The position numbers were made by a program, and so were the translations under genes. The notes beneath the pieces were generated by a model that had not been told where the DNA came from, searched no databases, and saw only the letters and a program-made list of their open reading frames with translations. A stretch of DNA of 64,000 nucleotides from Apodospora peruviana (taxonomy: Eukaryota > Ascomycota > Sordariomycetes > Sordariales > Lasiosphaeriaceae): NCBI GenBank assembly GCA_033439685.1, contig JAUEDM010000006.1, positions 2,914,001 to 2,978,000 on the forward strand. The letters are read 5' to 3'. Shown piece after piece: positions 1 through 11,916 of the stretch (within the stretch, counting starts at the first letter, position 1; the number at the start of each line of letters is the position of its first letter).

Positions 1-2581
1 GCAGGCGGATGTGCAGGTACGATTTCCTCTTTTGGCCTGATGTTTCCATCATCTGCCTCTGAAGCTTCTGAGCGTCTTTTCTAGTGTGAGGTACAGGTGG
101 GCACACAATGAAACGTTCTGGCAACTTTTGAATCTAACGCTCCATCGCAATGATCGACAGAATTTCCGATAGTGGGCAAAGTATCAGGGACTTTATTGCT
201 GGCTCTCCACCCCACCATCCCGAGGTCATGCCTCGACCTGTCGGCAAAAGAGTGATCCAAGGCTGGGCCAAGCGTTTCCCATCGTTGGTGGTGAGTGGTG
301 ACTTGAGAAGCACAACAGCCTGAAGTTGCGATGGGATATCCGTATCACTACGGTCTTTTCGGTAGGTTAGAGGGATGGACGATATGTGTGGAATGTATGA
401 CGCATACTACAGCTCTTCCCATATGAGTGAGATACACTGCAAGTCGAGGCGGATCGGTAGAGATATGTACCGAGTATCCGTATCTCGAAGTTTGTCCGGA
501 GGATGAGGCACGGCATTTTGAACGTCACTGCGCTCCAGGTATGCACTCTGGAGGTTAATGAGCATTGTGCACAGATGTATTCCGTCAGCGAGCTTCAGTT
601 CACTCGGGAGGATGGCTGTCCTGTCGCACTGCTTCTGCTGAACTCGGTGTCACACGAGGCAAAGCGCCTTCCCAGCCGAAGTAAGACATTCGGCATGTGC
701 CGAAAAGGTCCGGACGGGTCGATCAAGAATCGAACTCTCGGCGCGCCGTTCCCAGGGCCCGAACGGTCTGCCTCGACTGTGACGGGACCTTTGAATCTCG
801 CGACTCCACGGATGGTCATCTTCCATCAAAGTCTTTTACTCGGGAGGTTGGACTCCCAAGCCAAAGTTAGCGCCAATTTGACCCTAGACCAGAACCAGGC
901 CAGGTCCACGGCGGTCAAGCAAGCCCCGCGGACCACGATCAGATCTTCCCCGGTGACATTGACGGTGAGACGGTCAGGTATCGCCAGCTGGCAGTCTTGA
1001 CTCTTTCCGTCACCTTGATTCTGCAAAAGGGGAGCATCAGGTCTCAGGTCTCGGGATGTTTCTTGGAAAGTGAAGCAAGCTTCTGCCATGTGTTGCATTT
1101 GCCCCTCATTTCTCGAACACTGGCGACGGGCCAAAAGACAGGCTCCTTCGCGTCGCGGAATGATCAATGGGAATTCATGCAAGCGGGTGAGTTTTCTGTT
1201 TCGACCATTTGGAGCTCCGACCGTTCATGCACTGGGACCGTCCACCACACCACCAGGTCCTCCCCCAATGGGCCACGGCCAGGAACAAGGGCGCGTATTA
1301 AACACTGGTGCTCTCATGAAAGACGCGTGCTTGGGACTGGCTGATGAGCTCGGACCGTTTCTAAACAGGCTGAGAAGTGTGTACACCGTGCAACATTGGT
1401 GTCTGTCACCCTGTTCGTGATGAGGCTAGCCTCCTTTTCCTTGCGTTGAGCTAGCAAGCCAGCGTGATGGTTGAATGGACCGCCTTGACCACGACGGCTG
1501 CTGACTGCTGTGACCAGCTGGCACATATTAATCAGATAACAGACAGTAGTTCTCAACGACAACAACGCGGCGTAGGGTCTCGGGTCCTAGGTATCTGGAT
1601 TATCGATGGGACACAAGCAACTTCTGTAACTGCAATCATTAGTTCTAGAATTAGGTGTTGAACCATGGCAAGTGTCAGCCACCGAACATTCAACCAAGGT
1701 AAGTTATTCCACACAAGGGAGCGGTTTACGACGAAGTTGCTAACCTTGACGGGAGATAGGGTGGCTCTTGCCGGCGCTATTGTGCTCGCCAGCGAGGAAT
1801 GTTATAGCCATTGCCGGGGAGAAAGGGTAATGGACAGAAGGAGAAGGGCCACCTAACTGCTTTAGAATCGCAGTATGGGTCAAGAACCCATCGTGCTGGC
1901 GGTAGTTCCCGCGTCAATCCAGTAACATGTTGTCATTTTCTTGCGGGAAGGGATGATTGATGTGGCATCTGAGGACCGGTCTCCATGTTGAGGTGTTCGG
2001 GCTCGGGCTTAAGGTGAGTTGTGACTGTTCTTCTCTCGGGGAAGCGGTATCTTGGGTAGGTAGGTACGGTTGGTTAGATGCAGATTGCAGTGGTCTGGAG
2101 CACAATCTGATATCAATTTCTTCAATGGAGCTCTTGGCATGACGTGAATTTGCTACCTATTGTCGGGCTGAAGGAGAGCGCCTGCCGACTTGCGCATTTC
2201 CGTCCGAAGTATGGAAGGAGCAGAAGACAATAGCAGACAAACTGGAAACCTCACCCACAATAGGTAGGTAGGTACCTTCCTCGAGTCGGTAAATGATTCA
2301 AAAAGGCCTCGATCTTATCGCCGAGCTTGATTTCTTTCCTCTAACTCTTCCTCCAGAAGCATCCACCGCACCATTCGTCACTTGATCGGGCGTCTTCTCT
2401 CTCCAGGCAATCCAGGAACCTTTCTTTTCCACAACACCTGCGCACTTTCTACTTCCTCAGCACAAAAGCGAACGCATTTCCCTACAACGTACGCCACGAA
2501 TCTATCCACTTCTCAGCTTCACCCCATAGTCGAGGTCAGCCAAATCACGTCTCAATCGTCGGCTCACTCCAGAAGGCGAAA
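1..2581. other. Intergenic region, no gene supported
   Basis: Only short overlapping reading frames on both strands, none with a recognisable domain or a convincing splice pattern. A GGTA tetranucleotide run (TAGGTAGGTAGGTAC) lies at 2261-2275. The last 200 bp, rich in C and T, probably hold the promoter and leader of the Stc1-domain gene that follows. Confidence 0.5.
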
Positions 2582-3515
2582 ATGACCATCCGAGAATCCC
2601 GCCCAACGGGTAGCCAGTCCCAGGCCTACCGGCCCGCAAGGTAAGTTACTCGGATCACTTCTACTGGTAATGATTATTTACTGATGTCTGAAATATAGCT
2701 CCAAGGCCTCGTCTTCCACCAAGATCCGCTGCGCAATGGGCGGAGAGTGGAAGTCTCGTGACCAGTTCTCAAAGAGACAGCTCACCAAGTATGACGGACA
2801 GAGATCGGGAACCCCCAATGCCTCAGGGATTATTTGCCGTGAGCATACTGCTAGCCAAATTCTCGAGCATCAATGCAGAGGTCCCTGCGATCGGATCTTG
2901 CCTCAAGACAAGTTCAGCACCAATACTCGGAGACAAAACAAATTCGTGAGTACCCAACTAACAAAATCATAGCCGGGTGCTGACCAGAGATTGCAGTGGT
3001 GCTTCGATTGCACAGAGCTCCAGCTTGCCGAGCCGAAGGAACAGGTGGCCCCGGCTGGTGCCCAGCTTGCCGCCGACAAGCGCCAGGAGGCGGAGGTCAA
3101 AACCACTGGGTATCAGATGACCGACGACTGCATCTTTTCCTCTGAGACTGGAGAAGAGTCTACCACCATGGATCAAACCAACGCATCTGACGCCGTTTCC
3201 ACCGCCTCTTCTTTCACACCAGGCCGGGCCCTGGGCAGCTATACCGACGGCTATACCGACGACGCCGATGAGGCTGAGATACCACACCGATCGTTTTGGC
3301 TTCAAACCATCGATGAAGCTCGCACTACGCCCACAGAGATCTCGCGGGTGCTCGATGACTTCCACCTTGATGATCTGCCGGATCTTACTACCCCAGATAA
3401 CTGCACTATGTTTTGCGATTCTGGTTCCAACGCTTCGACCACCGTCCATCGGGATCAGTCAGTGAAGGAGACCAAGGGTGGATGGACCAGAGTGGTTAGC
3501 AAATCCCGCAAATAA
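2582..3515 (+). CDS. Stc1-domain zinc-binding protein
   Basis: Three exons: 2582-2640, 2699-2945 and 2997-3515, giving 274 aa. Both introns have GT..AG ends (GTAAGT..TAG and GTGAGT..CAG), and splicing joins the three parts of one domain in frame. The Stc1 domain spans about residues 29-112: it opens with IRCAMGGEWKSRDQFSKRQL, continues with GIICREHTASQILEHQCRGP and closes with KFWCFDCTELQL after the second splice. Probable zinc ligands are C31, C66, H69, C79, C83, C104 and C107. The rest is acidic, low in complexity and unassigned, ending near a basic KSRK tail. In fission yeast Stc1 links the RNAi machinery to the Clr4 H3K9 methyltransferase complex; that role here is inference from the domain only. 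The start codon is the first ATG giving an open frame into the domain. Confidence 0.9.
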
Positions 3516-5735
3516 AACACGATGGCATGTGGAATATTGACCATCTTTCAGCAAAAATCTGTCACGATTCGGAAGCTCCCAGACCATTTGAGATATGACA
3601 CGGTACCGCTATCCGTACCGGAGACGACTCTAGCTCCCCACCTGTACTATGATGAAGATGCAGACGACTATAACTGAACCGCCTGCTGAGTAACACCGAA
3701 ATTTGCGAATGGCGTTGATTTTGCTTCATATTTCTTTCTTGTTTCAACAGGGTGAATATCAGGGTGGGTATCTGGTCTGGGTCTAATGGATGGGTCATGC
3801 AAGGTTTCAAAGTACTGCGAGGCAGGAAAATAACAAAAGCTGAAGTAGTTAGGCATTCAACATGCAATGAAAGGCAAAACAAAGTTCCTAGATAGGCAGA
3901 CAAATGAACATTGATTTTCTCTTAGCTCATAAATCTTCAGCGAAGTGTTGCGAATGCCAACCTCGCTCCAATTCGTGTCTGGTACTGGGTGAAGTTACAC
4001 GGAGTCGCAGAAATATGGAATACACGTATTAGTTTGGAAGGCAGATGCTGTCCTGCTCGCAAAATTCGGCGGATGGCTGCGCTTTTTTGGACCGACTGGT
4101 TTGTAAGGGGGGCTGCCTACCTAGATACCATAGGTAGGTAGGACGAAGGTGGTCTTGACACGTAACAGCTGTCCGTGTAACGAGATAAACGAAGAAAATG
4201 AGAGAGAAAGAGGGATAACGAGAGAGCCAGCATGGACGTGATAGTACCAACTGTATCATGCTGCGAGGATCGTAACACCAGGGTCTCCGTATGCCGACTA
4301 TCGGGCCAAGGTGCTACTTGAGACCTCCTTGTATGTGCTACGAGGTGAAGTAGGGTAGTTCCGTGCAATGCCAAATGCCAGGCCTCATTGGGCTAAACGT
4401 CGTCCACAGTGCAGAGAGTTCATGATGTTGTTGGCGGCTGCTGGACAGCTTGAGGACTTTGGTCAACAAGGAAGCCTGCTTATGGTCACCGGTATCCGAC
4501 GATGTTGCGCAGTTATCTCGGTGTGATAGATTATATCCTCAGTCCTTATGATGAAATTCGTAGGTTCTAACCCCTATGGCGGTTTGAGACGTGGAAATAT
4601 TTCCCAGTCTGGAATTCGGCGTACCACATTTGGGATGGGCACCACATTCGGGATGGGCCGGCCATATGCCGTACACCGGCTCTCGACCTGTCCCACGAGC
4701 TAACCTACCTACCTTACCTAACCGTGGCCGCGGGACGTTGATCATAGATCACTCTATGTACATGTAAGTCATGCAGGATGCTAAAGGCTCCGCATAAAGC
4801 CCATCAGATCGTCTGCATGCATAAGTGTCTGCTATGCATCAACGACAAAAGTCGTGATATCGTAGGTCTATATTCACTGAGGGAGCTGCCGGCGGCTGGG
4901 TGGTGGTCTCGATAATGAAGCGCCAATGAGAAACCTTTTACAGCCAGGGAGATTCCCCGGTTACTAGAATTCCTCCTTCTCCTCCGGCAACTCGTGGATG
5001 TGTAACTCCTGGGAGTGATGGTTCATGCGCTTCTTTCTGCACATCAAGAAGCGAGTGACACGGTTGGACAAAATTCCGCAACTGCGCTTTCACGCAAAGA
5101 TAAAGAAATAGCATTTTGACACAGTTGAACAGGGTCCTGGGGCTATATAAGAGCTCCCAGGACCCCCTTTCATGCTCGCCGTCTCTAGGACAATAATTGC
5201 CACCGACCTTCATCCTTTCAGCGCATTCCGTGCACACAATCTGTTGTTACACAAATATGGGATAGAGTATGAACTGGTCGAGTCGGAGAAAAATACATTT
5301 GTATTCTACGGTGGGTTACCATGGTTGGCAGCTGCTGCCCTGTTGACTACTTGGCTTAGCTGTCTTTACACCGAACCCACGGGTTTTCGTAGATTAATCA
5401 GTCTTGAAGTAGTGGCTCAGCGTAACAAACAGTTGTTATTTAAGCATAGGCCGACCTCGGCGGTTGCATACTTCTCTCTGGCAAGGGTTTCGGAGTTGTT
5501 GTACAGATGTAGGCCGGGTGACTCGACAAGAGCAGAGCAGTCTGCTGCCCTGCTAATCCTAGAAGTTGTGTGGACAGCTTGGTCAATGGTAATCCAGCCA
5601 TCCATCCGTCAGCGAGAAGCGGAATTCTACACACTGGTAAACATCACACACGATGGTGGGTAACGAAGAACTGTACTCGTGTCAAGTGGCAGTTACACTG
5701 CAGGTCCATGACCACGAGCTCTTTCTCGGGATATC
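3516..5735. other. Intergenic region with unsupported ORFs
   Basis: No recognisable gene. It contains TACC/GGTA tetranucleotide runs around 4113-4141 and 4704-4722, and a TATATAA at 5144-5150 placed just before a 163-codon open frame (5172-5663). That frame has no domain I recognise and no supporting splice or homology signal, so I do not annotate it as a gene. Confidence 0.4.
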
Positions 5736-5742
5736 TAGGTAT
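5736..5742 (+). promoter_or_regulatory. Candidate TATA box of the DUF7514 gene
   Basis: The sequence TATATAA in the context GGTATATAAACA lies about 255 bp before the ATG of the DUF7514 gene. The following stretch is CT-rich, as is common around fungal transcription starts. Assignment is inference; a second TATATAA lies at 5144-5150. Confidence 0.35.
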
Positions 5743-5997
5743 ATAAACATACAGATCACCCCCGCTATTACTGTTCGCCAGCAGTTCTCTGTTATCTTCC
5801 AACTGTTTCCATTATATTTGCTTGCTCGATCACAGTCCATCCTTCGTCAGCGGCGCTTCGAACAGTCCTCGTGCTCATCTCCTCTCCCTTGTACGCAGCG
5901 ACCTTGTGATGATACTTTTCCCGAGGCCCACAGCGAGTTATCGTCGTACGCTCGCACCAACCCACGCTTCCTGGAGGACTCCAAGCCATCTGACAGG

Positions 5998-7181
5998 ATG
6001 TCATATGGACCCCCTGCGGGCCGCTACCAAGATTTTAAGACCAGTTCAAGTTCCAGCCAAGGCTCGGGTAGCGAACACGCTCGCCGTTACAAGACCGTCG
6101 AGACACCCCGAAACTATAACAACCGCAGTCGAGGGTCTCCAAAGCCTGCTCGCAGGGTTCGGTTCGCGGATCAGGTGCCACGGTCGAGGTCGCCCCATCA
6201 CAACACCACAGACATTCATGATGCATGGGGTGTACTATTTGATCTTCAAGGGAACTATACCCAGAGAATGCATCATGTGTTTAAGCGGCTGGCAGGACAC
6301 ATTGTAAGCCCACCAGGAACAGATCCAGCGCCAGAAGCTAACCACGGCTCGAACATCAGAGGGGACGTTGGTATACCGGAGAGACGGCAGAGACCTACAC
6401 CATTACCCCAGAACAGATGGGCTGGTTCTATGGCCGCTTTCGTCTCGACAATGAGATTATCCTATTCAATAGAATCTTCAAGGTCACGACGAGCCCCAAA
6501 CTTATCGCGGCCTTCTACCAGTACCTCAACGTCGAATACGAGTGGGAGCATGTAGAGCACCTGCACGGCAAAGTACCTGGACTAACGCGCCGCGGCTTTG
6601 CCGAGTTCATGATAAAAGCTACTCGAGCCTTTCCCGACCAAGAGCACAAGCGGCTGTCCAAGGTCGTGCGAGACGTATCTTTCCAGATCGACAACGGCTA
6701 CAAGGTCGATGAACGGGTGCCGACCACGCTGCCACGTCATCTCCTACCAAAACGCGGTGAGCGTGAATATAAACGACGATTTCTTTATTTTGAGGTATTG
6801 GATGATATCGATGCGGCCGAGAGATCATCTCAGCATCGCCGTGAGCATCATCATCATCATAATCGGCATGATGAGGACGACAACCAGCAGGAGAAACACC
6901 GTCACTCCCACCAGCAAAATAAGAATCACAATTCTCATCGGGAGAAACAGAAAAAGCACGTCTCCTTTGATGTCCCTCCTTCTCCTTCGCCTCGTCCTCG
7001 TACTCGTCCGCCGCCACCACCGCCACGATCACCACAGACTCATGTTTATGACAAATGGCATTGTGTGCCGCCACCAAAGAGTTACTGTCCTCCTCCTTCT
7101 CCCCGGCTGCCATCATCATATTTGGCTGTAAGGCATGGACGAAAATACGTCTGTTTTCCGACCCGAGTCGCCTTACCATAG
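5998..7181 (+). CDS. DUF7514 domain-containing protein
   Basis: Two exons, 5998-6303 and 6360-7181, giving 375 aa. The 56-nt intron begins GTAAGC, contains GCTAAC and ends CAG; it joins KRLAGHI to RGRWYTGETAETYTITPEQM in frame, which restores the continuity of the domain. Residues about 76-235 match the fungal DUF7514 pattern: DAWGVLFD near the start, TPEQMGWFYGRF, a PGLTRRGFAEFM block, and a closing RVPTTLPRHLLPK. The N-terminus is Ser/Arg-rich, and the tail is low in complexity with a His run, a Gln/Lys/His segment, VSFDVPPSPSPRPR and a Pro run. The function of the family is unknown to me. The start at MSYGPPAGRYQDF is the last ATG before the domain in an open frame; an upstream exon cannot be excluded. 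Confidence 0.8.
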
Positions 7182-7549
7182 AGCAGCTGGTTGAGTTTCT
7201 TCGTTCTGAGATCGGATCGCTGAAGACCATTGCTGTCTTTTGTTGTTGTTATATCCAGGTTGTTTGGTTGGCTCAAACTCTGGCTCAGCCTATTTTTCAG
7301 TGTTGATAAGTACGAATTTACCTAGTTGTTGTCGAAGACTGCGAAGCTTCCTCTTTTTCTTTTAATATTCGGTTCTTATCTTCGCCTTATGGAGTTTTGG
7401 TGTAGGATGAAGAGACACCATTTGGTGGGAAAGACTGCCTTTACCGAACACGCGCTGCCATTTCTGTTTCGTTGTGTTGTTTATGGATCTGAGGGAGAAA
7501 AATGAGAGTCATTTGGTGTACTGGAAAAGGGAGAAGTAAAAAGAAATTC
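7182..7549. other. Short intergenic region
   Basis: 3' flank of the DUF7514 gene leading into the tRNA-Ser repeat array. A TGGATCTGA sequence at 7484-7492 recurs at 7605-7613 and marks the left edge of the repeated unit. Confidence 0.4.
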
Positions 7550-7604
7550 AACGGGGGCCTGATTTAAACAAACGCCTTCGAAGAGATATGATTTCGAGTC
7601 ATGC
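7550..7604 (-). pseudogene. tRNA-Ser(CGA) 3' part, degenerate copy
   Basis: This is a copy of the 3' two thirds of the intact tRNA-Ser gene at 7692-7773: anticodon arm with CGA, variable arm, T arm and part of the acceptor stem are present, the 5' part is missing. Within the shared 48 bp it differs at four sites, each a G-to-A or C-to-T change relative to the intact copy. One change turns the T-loop TTCAAAT into TTTAAAT, which breaks the internal B-box. Confidence 0.75.
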
Positions 7605-7691
7605 TGGATCTGAAAGAGAGAAAAACGCGAGAAAAGGGGAAGCAAAAGAGGGGAGGAAAGGAAAAGAAATAAGGTACAAAATAAAAATATT

Positions 7692-7773
7692 CGACGTGGG
7701 CCTGATTTGAACAGACGCCTCCGAAGAGACATGATTTCGAGTCATGCGCATTAGACCACTCTGCCACCACGCC
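7692..7773 (-). tRNA. tRNA-Ser(CGA)
   Basis: An 82-nt class II tRNA read on the minus strand. The acceptor stem GGCGUGG pairs with CCACGUC (one G-U), the discriminator is G as usual for Ser, and the D stem is GCA/UGC. The anticodon stem CAUGA/UCAUG carries the loop CUCGAAA, so the anticodon is CGA (reads UCG). A long variable arm CUC-UUCG-GAG and a T arm with loop UUCAAAU follow. There is no intron in the 7-nt anticodon loop. A T-rich run (ATTTTTATTTT on the minus strand, 7679-7689) lies just downstream and fits a Pol III terminator. Confidence 0.92.
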
Positions 7774-7909
7774 ATTCATTTTTAATTTGTTTACTATTTT
7801 GAAATTATTTATTATAAGCCAGAAATGGCAGCTGACCGGTTCTCTTTTGCTTTGCCTTCTTCCACTTAACCTGGTAAAAGCAGGGAGGAATAGTTCACTT
7901 ATTTGTAGG

Positions 7910-7934
7910 CATTAGACCGCTCTGCCACCACGCC
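7910..7934 (-). pseudogene. tRNA-Ser 5' fragment
   Basis: The 25-bp minus-strand sequence begins GGCGTGGTGGCAGAGCGGTC and copies the 5' end of the intact tRNA-Ser, including acceptor 5' strand and D arm, then stops. It differs at one position in the D arm (GAGCGG against GAGTGG). Flanking AT-rich sequence on the 5' side of the tRNA, with a shared TTTTGAAATT core, is also duplicated, so this is a broken tandem copy rather than chance similarity. Confidence 0.75.
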
Positions 7935-9041
7935 GTCCATTTGTGATTGGTTATTGTTTTGAAATTTTCATTCATAAGGTGAAGAGCCTGCGAAACAACG
8001 ATAGTAACGTGTCTCCATCCATTCCCTCTTCTCCTCAACTTGGGTCGGTTTACGGCCGTACTACCTGCCAAATGGCTCTGAAATCAACTGGAGCCTTCTC
8101 AACTTGTCAATCACACGGCAGCGTATAGCGTATTGGAGACTGCGAACAAATGTCTCCTTCCGGCAACCGACCAGCCGATCTTTGAAAACGGGAACCCCGA
8201 GCCTATTCCCCGCACAAACAGCTCCTGCTGGACGGATTCCATAAGAAGCTTCCCCGAGTTCTGCGGGATCGACGTCATCGATTCCCATCACAACTCTTTG
8301 CTTTCCTCCTCCGCACGCTGCGCCAAGACTTCCTTTCCCTCCATCAGAACCGCACAACCACACAACCTGCCTTTGTCGATCGAATCCTTCAGACGGCTTC
8401 AACAAGCTTTGCCAATGTGAACGGCCATCAAAGCCGAAAAGCTTACACAGTACCTTCGGCCTGACAGACCCGCCAAGAAGGATCCCGTTCTGCCAAACGT
8501 GACTACCTGGACTTTTTGCTGCTTCCCATCATCTGCAGCCTTCCGTCGGCGTGCAGGATGACGTCGACGTTCACGTTTCTCGCGCGGAACGGGCCCGAAC
8601 CCCAGACAATACCCCAGGTCTGATGCCCTGACCTCCACAGGTCCCTGCCGCCGGTCTGCGTATTTTCGACCGCCTTTTTTGTCTCTGCTGGTTCAGAGAT
8701 CGTCATCAGCCCTGCGGACGGGTGAGACACGCAGAGCTCTCATTTGCTTCTTTTTCTTTCTTGGCCTGGCTAGTGGACTTCAAGGCTTGTTCAATGAGAA
8801 GCTTTGTCCAATGTGCCCCAATTGGGTCCGTCCAGGTGACGGCAGGGCTTCTGGGGCACTGGGTATCGGCATGAGGTCGTCCTTCCAGAAGTCTGGGAGA
8901 TGCCATGTAAGTGTATATAGTGTAGCCATCATGCCTGTCCCCGTCTCACTTCCCTTTTCCGTTCAAATTATCTACACTTTGCAAGTAGCCTTGCTATATT
9001 CTCCGTCTCTTAGCAGGGTCGACAGTCCTATGTCTGATTGA
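7935..9041. other. Intergenic region upstream of the transporter gene
   Basis: About 1.1 kb between the tRNA-Ser array and the sugar transporter. Several short open frames on both strands overlap each other and have no recognisable domain. Probably the promoter and leader of the transporter gene. Confidence 0.4.
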
Positions 9042-9080
9042 CCCCCCCCCCCCCCCCCCCAAAAAAAAAAAAAAAAAAAA
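9042..9080 (+). repeat. Homopolymer junction C19-A20
   Basis: Nineteen C residues are followed directly by twenty A residues, ending 23 bp before the transporter ATG. It falls in the expected 5' leader. Exact lengths are sensitive to sequencing and assembly error. Confidence 0.9.
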
Positions 9081-9103
9081 GAAATAAAATAAAAAATATC
9101 ACA

Positions 9104-11241
9104 ATGGCGTCGGGTAACGAAAAGAACCCAGACCCCTTGAGGTCGGAGAAGGATCATCACCGCAGTAGTTCCTCTGCCTCACGAACCGAGGTCGAACACC
9201 ATGACCGTGCCGGCCATGCTGCTGGGAGCTCCAAACCCCATGCTGCTGCGGAAAATCCGCTCGAGGCTTCCAAGAAGCTTGCTCACCCGCTGGCCGGCCT
9301 AACCCAAGACCAACTTGGAGCCAAGGGCGAGGAGTACGCCCGGCTGGCTGGACTGACCAGCGAGGAGGATATTCGCGCCTTCCGGCTCGGCGCCATGATT
9401 TCGGGCAACGACAATGAGTTCGACGGCATCTCGGATCTCACCGACCGTGAACGGGAGGTCTTGGAGCGCGAGATCACCCACAAGTGGTCGAATCCGCCTA
9501 TGCTGTACTGGGTTATCATCAGTAAGTACCATTTCCCCCGAAACCGAGTGCAGGTGGTTGACCAGACAATGCAATAAACAGTATGCTCCCTGTGCGCTGC
9601 CGTTCAAGGGATGGACGAGACCGTCGTCAACGGCGCCCAGTCTTTCTACAAGGTCCAGTTCGGCATCGACTCGAAAGACCCGCGTGATACGTGGCTGCTG
9701 GGTCTCGTCAACTCAGCGCCGTACCTGTGTTGCGCCCTGATCGGCTGCTGGCTTACCGATCCGATGAACAAGTATTTCGGCCGTCGGGGCACCGTCTTCA
9801 TCTCCTGTCTGATTTCTGCGGCCGCCTGTTTTCATCAGGCCTTTACCAATACCTGGTGGCACATGTTTATTGCCCGCTTCTATCTCGGTCTGGGTATCGG
9901 TCCGAAATCTGCTACCACTCCTATGTTTGCTGCAGAGTGCTCGCCGCCTAAGCTCAGAGGTGCTCTTGTCATGGTAATTACCCCCTTTGCCATTCATCTC
10001 TACAGAGAAACGACCCTAACACCGTTTAGCAATGGCAAGTCTGGACCGCCTTCGGAATCATGATAGGCTACGTCGCCGACCTGGCCTTCTACTTCGTGCC
10101 GGACCACGGCATCCAGCTGGGCCTCAACTGGCGCCTGATGATGGGCTCTGCCATGATCCCCGCCGTCATCGTCTGTTGTCTGGCCTTTATTTGTCCCGAG
10201 TCACCGCGTTGGTACCTGACCAAGGACCGGCACAAGGACGCCTTCGAGTCCCTCTGCAAGCTGCGCTACGAAAAGGTCCAGGCCGCGCGTGATCTGTTTT
10301 ACATGCATACCCTGTTGAAGGTCGAGAAGGAGACCATGGCTATCGGGAGAAGCGACCGCATCAAGGAAATGTTTACGATCCCGCGCAACCGGCACGCCAT
10401 GATCTCGTCTTCGGGCTTGATGTTCATGCAGCAGTTCTGCGGCGTCAACGTGATTGCGTACTATTCGTCCGAGATTTTTATTGAAGCTGGGTTTCCCGAG
10501 GTGTCTGCGCTTGCCGCCTCTCTTGGTTTTGGGCTGATCAACTGGCTGTTTGCGCTGCCGGCGTTCTATACCATCGATACCTTTGGCCGCAGGAATTTGT
10601 TGCTGGTTACATTTCCGCTGATGTCGGTGTTTTTGTTACTGACAGGATTCAGTTTCTGGATACCGGAGAGCGCGCCGGCGCATATTGGTCTCATTGCACT
10701 TGGTATCTATCTGTTTGGGATGGTTTACTCGCCTGGCATGGGTCCGGTGCCATTTACGTACTCGGCCGAGGCGTACCCGCTTTATATCAGGCCGCTGGGC
10801 ATGTCGCTCGCCACGGCCATCACCTGGTTCTTCAACTTTGTGCTTGCGGTGACCTGGCCTTCGCTGCTGAATGCCTTCAAGCCGCAGGGCGCGTTTGGGT
10901 GGTACGCCGCGTGGAACGTTGTCGGCTTCATCTTTGTCTTGTTCTTGGTGCCCGAGACGAAGGAACGCACGCTCGAGGAACTGGATAGGGTGTTTGATGT
11001 GCCGATTAGGAAGCAGGTTGGGTACGGACTCAAGCAGGCGGGTTGGTTCTGGGCGAGGATTGTGCTGAGGCAACATGTCAAGAGGCCGGTTGCGCCCTGG
11101 GCAGGGGATCGAGGTGATGATTCGGATGCGAGCGGTGACGTGATTGGGGTGGAGAAGAGTGTGGATAGGGGCATTTGGCAGCATGAGGAGGAGAGGGAGA
11201 AAAAGGTTAAGGAGAGGAAGGATGGGACGGAGAGGGTTTAG
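9104..11241 (+). CDS. MFS sugar/polyol transporter (SP family)
   Basis: Three exons, 9104-9521, 9582-9973 and 10030-11241, giving 673 aa. Introns are GTAAGT..CAG (60 nt) and GTAATT..TAG (56 nt), both joining the protein in frame. An unusually long hydrophilic N-terminus of about 135 residues precedes the first membrane segment. Signatures of the SP family are clear: CSLCAAVQGMDETVVNGAQ in helix 1, KYFGRRGT in the loop after helix 2, PESPRWYLTKDR after helix 6, FMQQFCGVNVIAYYS in helix 7, TFGRRN, GPVPFTYSAEAYPLYIR and the closing PETKERTLEELDRVF. The tail is highly charged. Hexoses, polyols or inositol are possible substrates; sequence alone does not decide. The protein should sit in the plasma membrane. 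The ATG context CACAATGG is favourable. Confidence 0.93.
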
Positions 11242-11916
11242 GTTTGTTTACTTGGTTCTGATTTGACAGGAGAAAAGGGTAATATGGACAGTGGGGAGTG
11301 ATGGTTTCTGGTCATTCTATATGAAGTGTTAAGTGATATCCTTATTGTCATGAATGATGGTAGTGTTGTTTCTGACTGGACATACGTTTATTCTTGGATC
11401 GTTATTATTATTGCCGTTATTTTATTGAGGAAAATGGAATGTTCATGATATCATTTCCCGTAGTGGTGGTGTTATATGCAGAGCCTGAAAGGAGACGCCA
11501 GATACGATCAAAGAGGGAGAATACAAACCACCCGGGGAAGAGAAAATCAAGTTATTATTGAAAATACCAGCCTCTGTAAGAAATATAAACCTACGTAAAC
11601 AGTCATCTTTGGCTACTTCTGATTTGCATAAGAAGACATCCCGCCCTTTCTCGCACATGCAGCGTGTACAGAATCCTTCTTGAGCCAGCAAAAGTGATTG
11701 CGATAGCCGATGCTAGCGGAGCATATGTGCTGACAAGACTTGTGCGTAGAGCATACCTGGTACCTCCTAAGCTGCCCACGGAACAGGAGAACTACTATGT
11801 ACTTGGCAAAAAATATCATCCCAGCGGCGGTTGTCAGCGAATCCACCAGCCTACACCTTCAGACACAACGATTCTCGAGTCACGATACCGACAAAGAGGA
11901 ATCCACAATTCAACAA
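11242..11916. other. Intergenic region
   Basis: 3' flank of the transporter gene and 5' flank of tRNA-Ala. AT-rich at the left; no gene or other element recognised. Confidence 0.4.

Noticed and set aside
5172..5663. 163-codon open frame starting near a TATATAA
   Set aside because: No domain, no splice or homology support, and the TATA is so close to the ATG that transcription would be expected to start at or after it. Better read as part of the upstream region of the DUF7514 gene.
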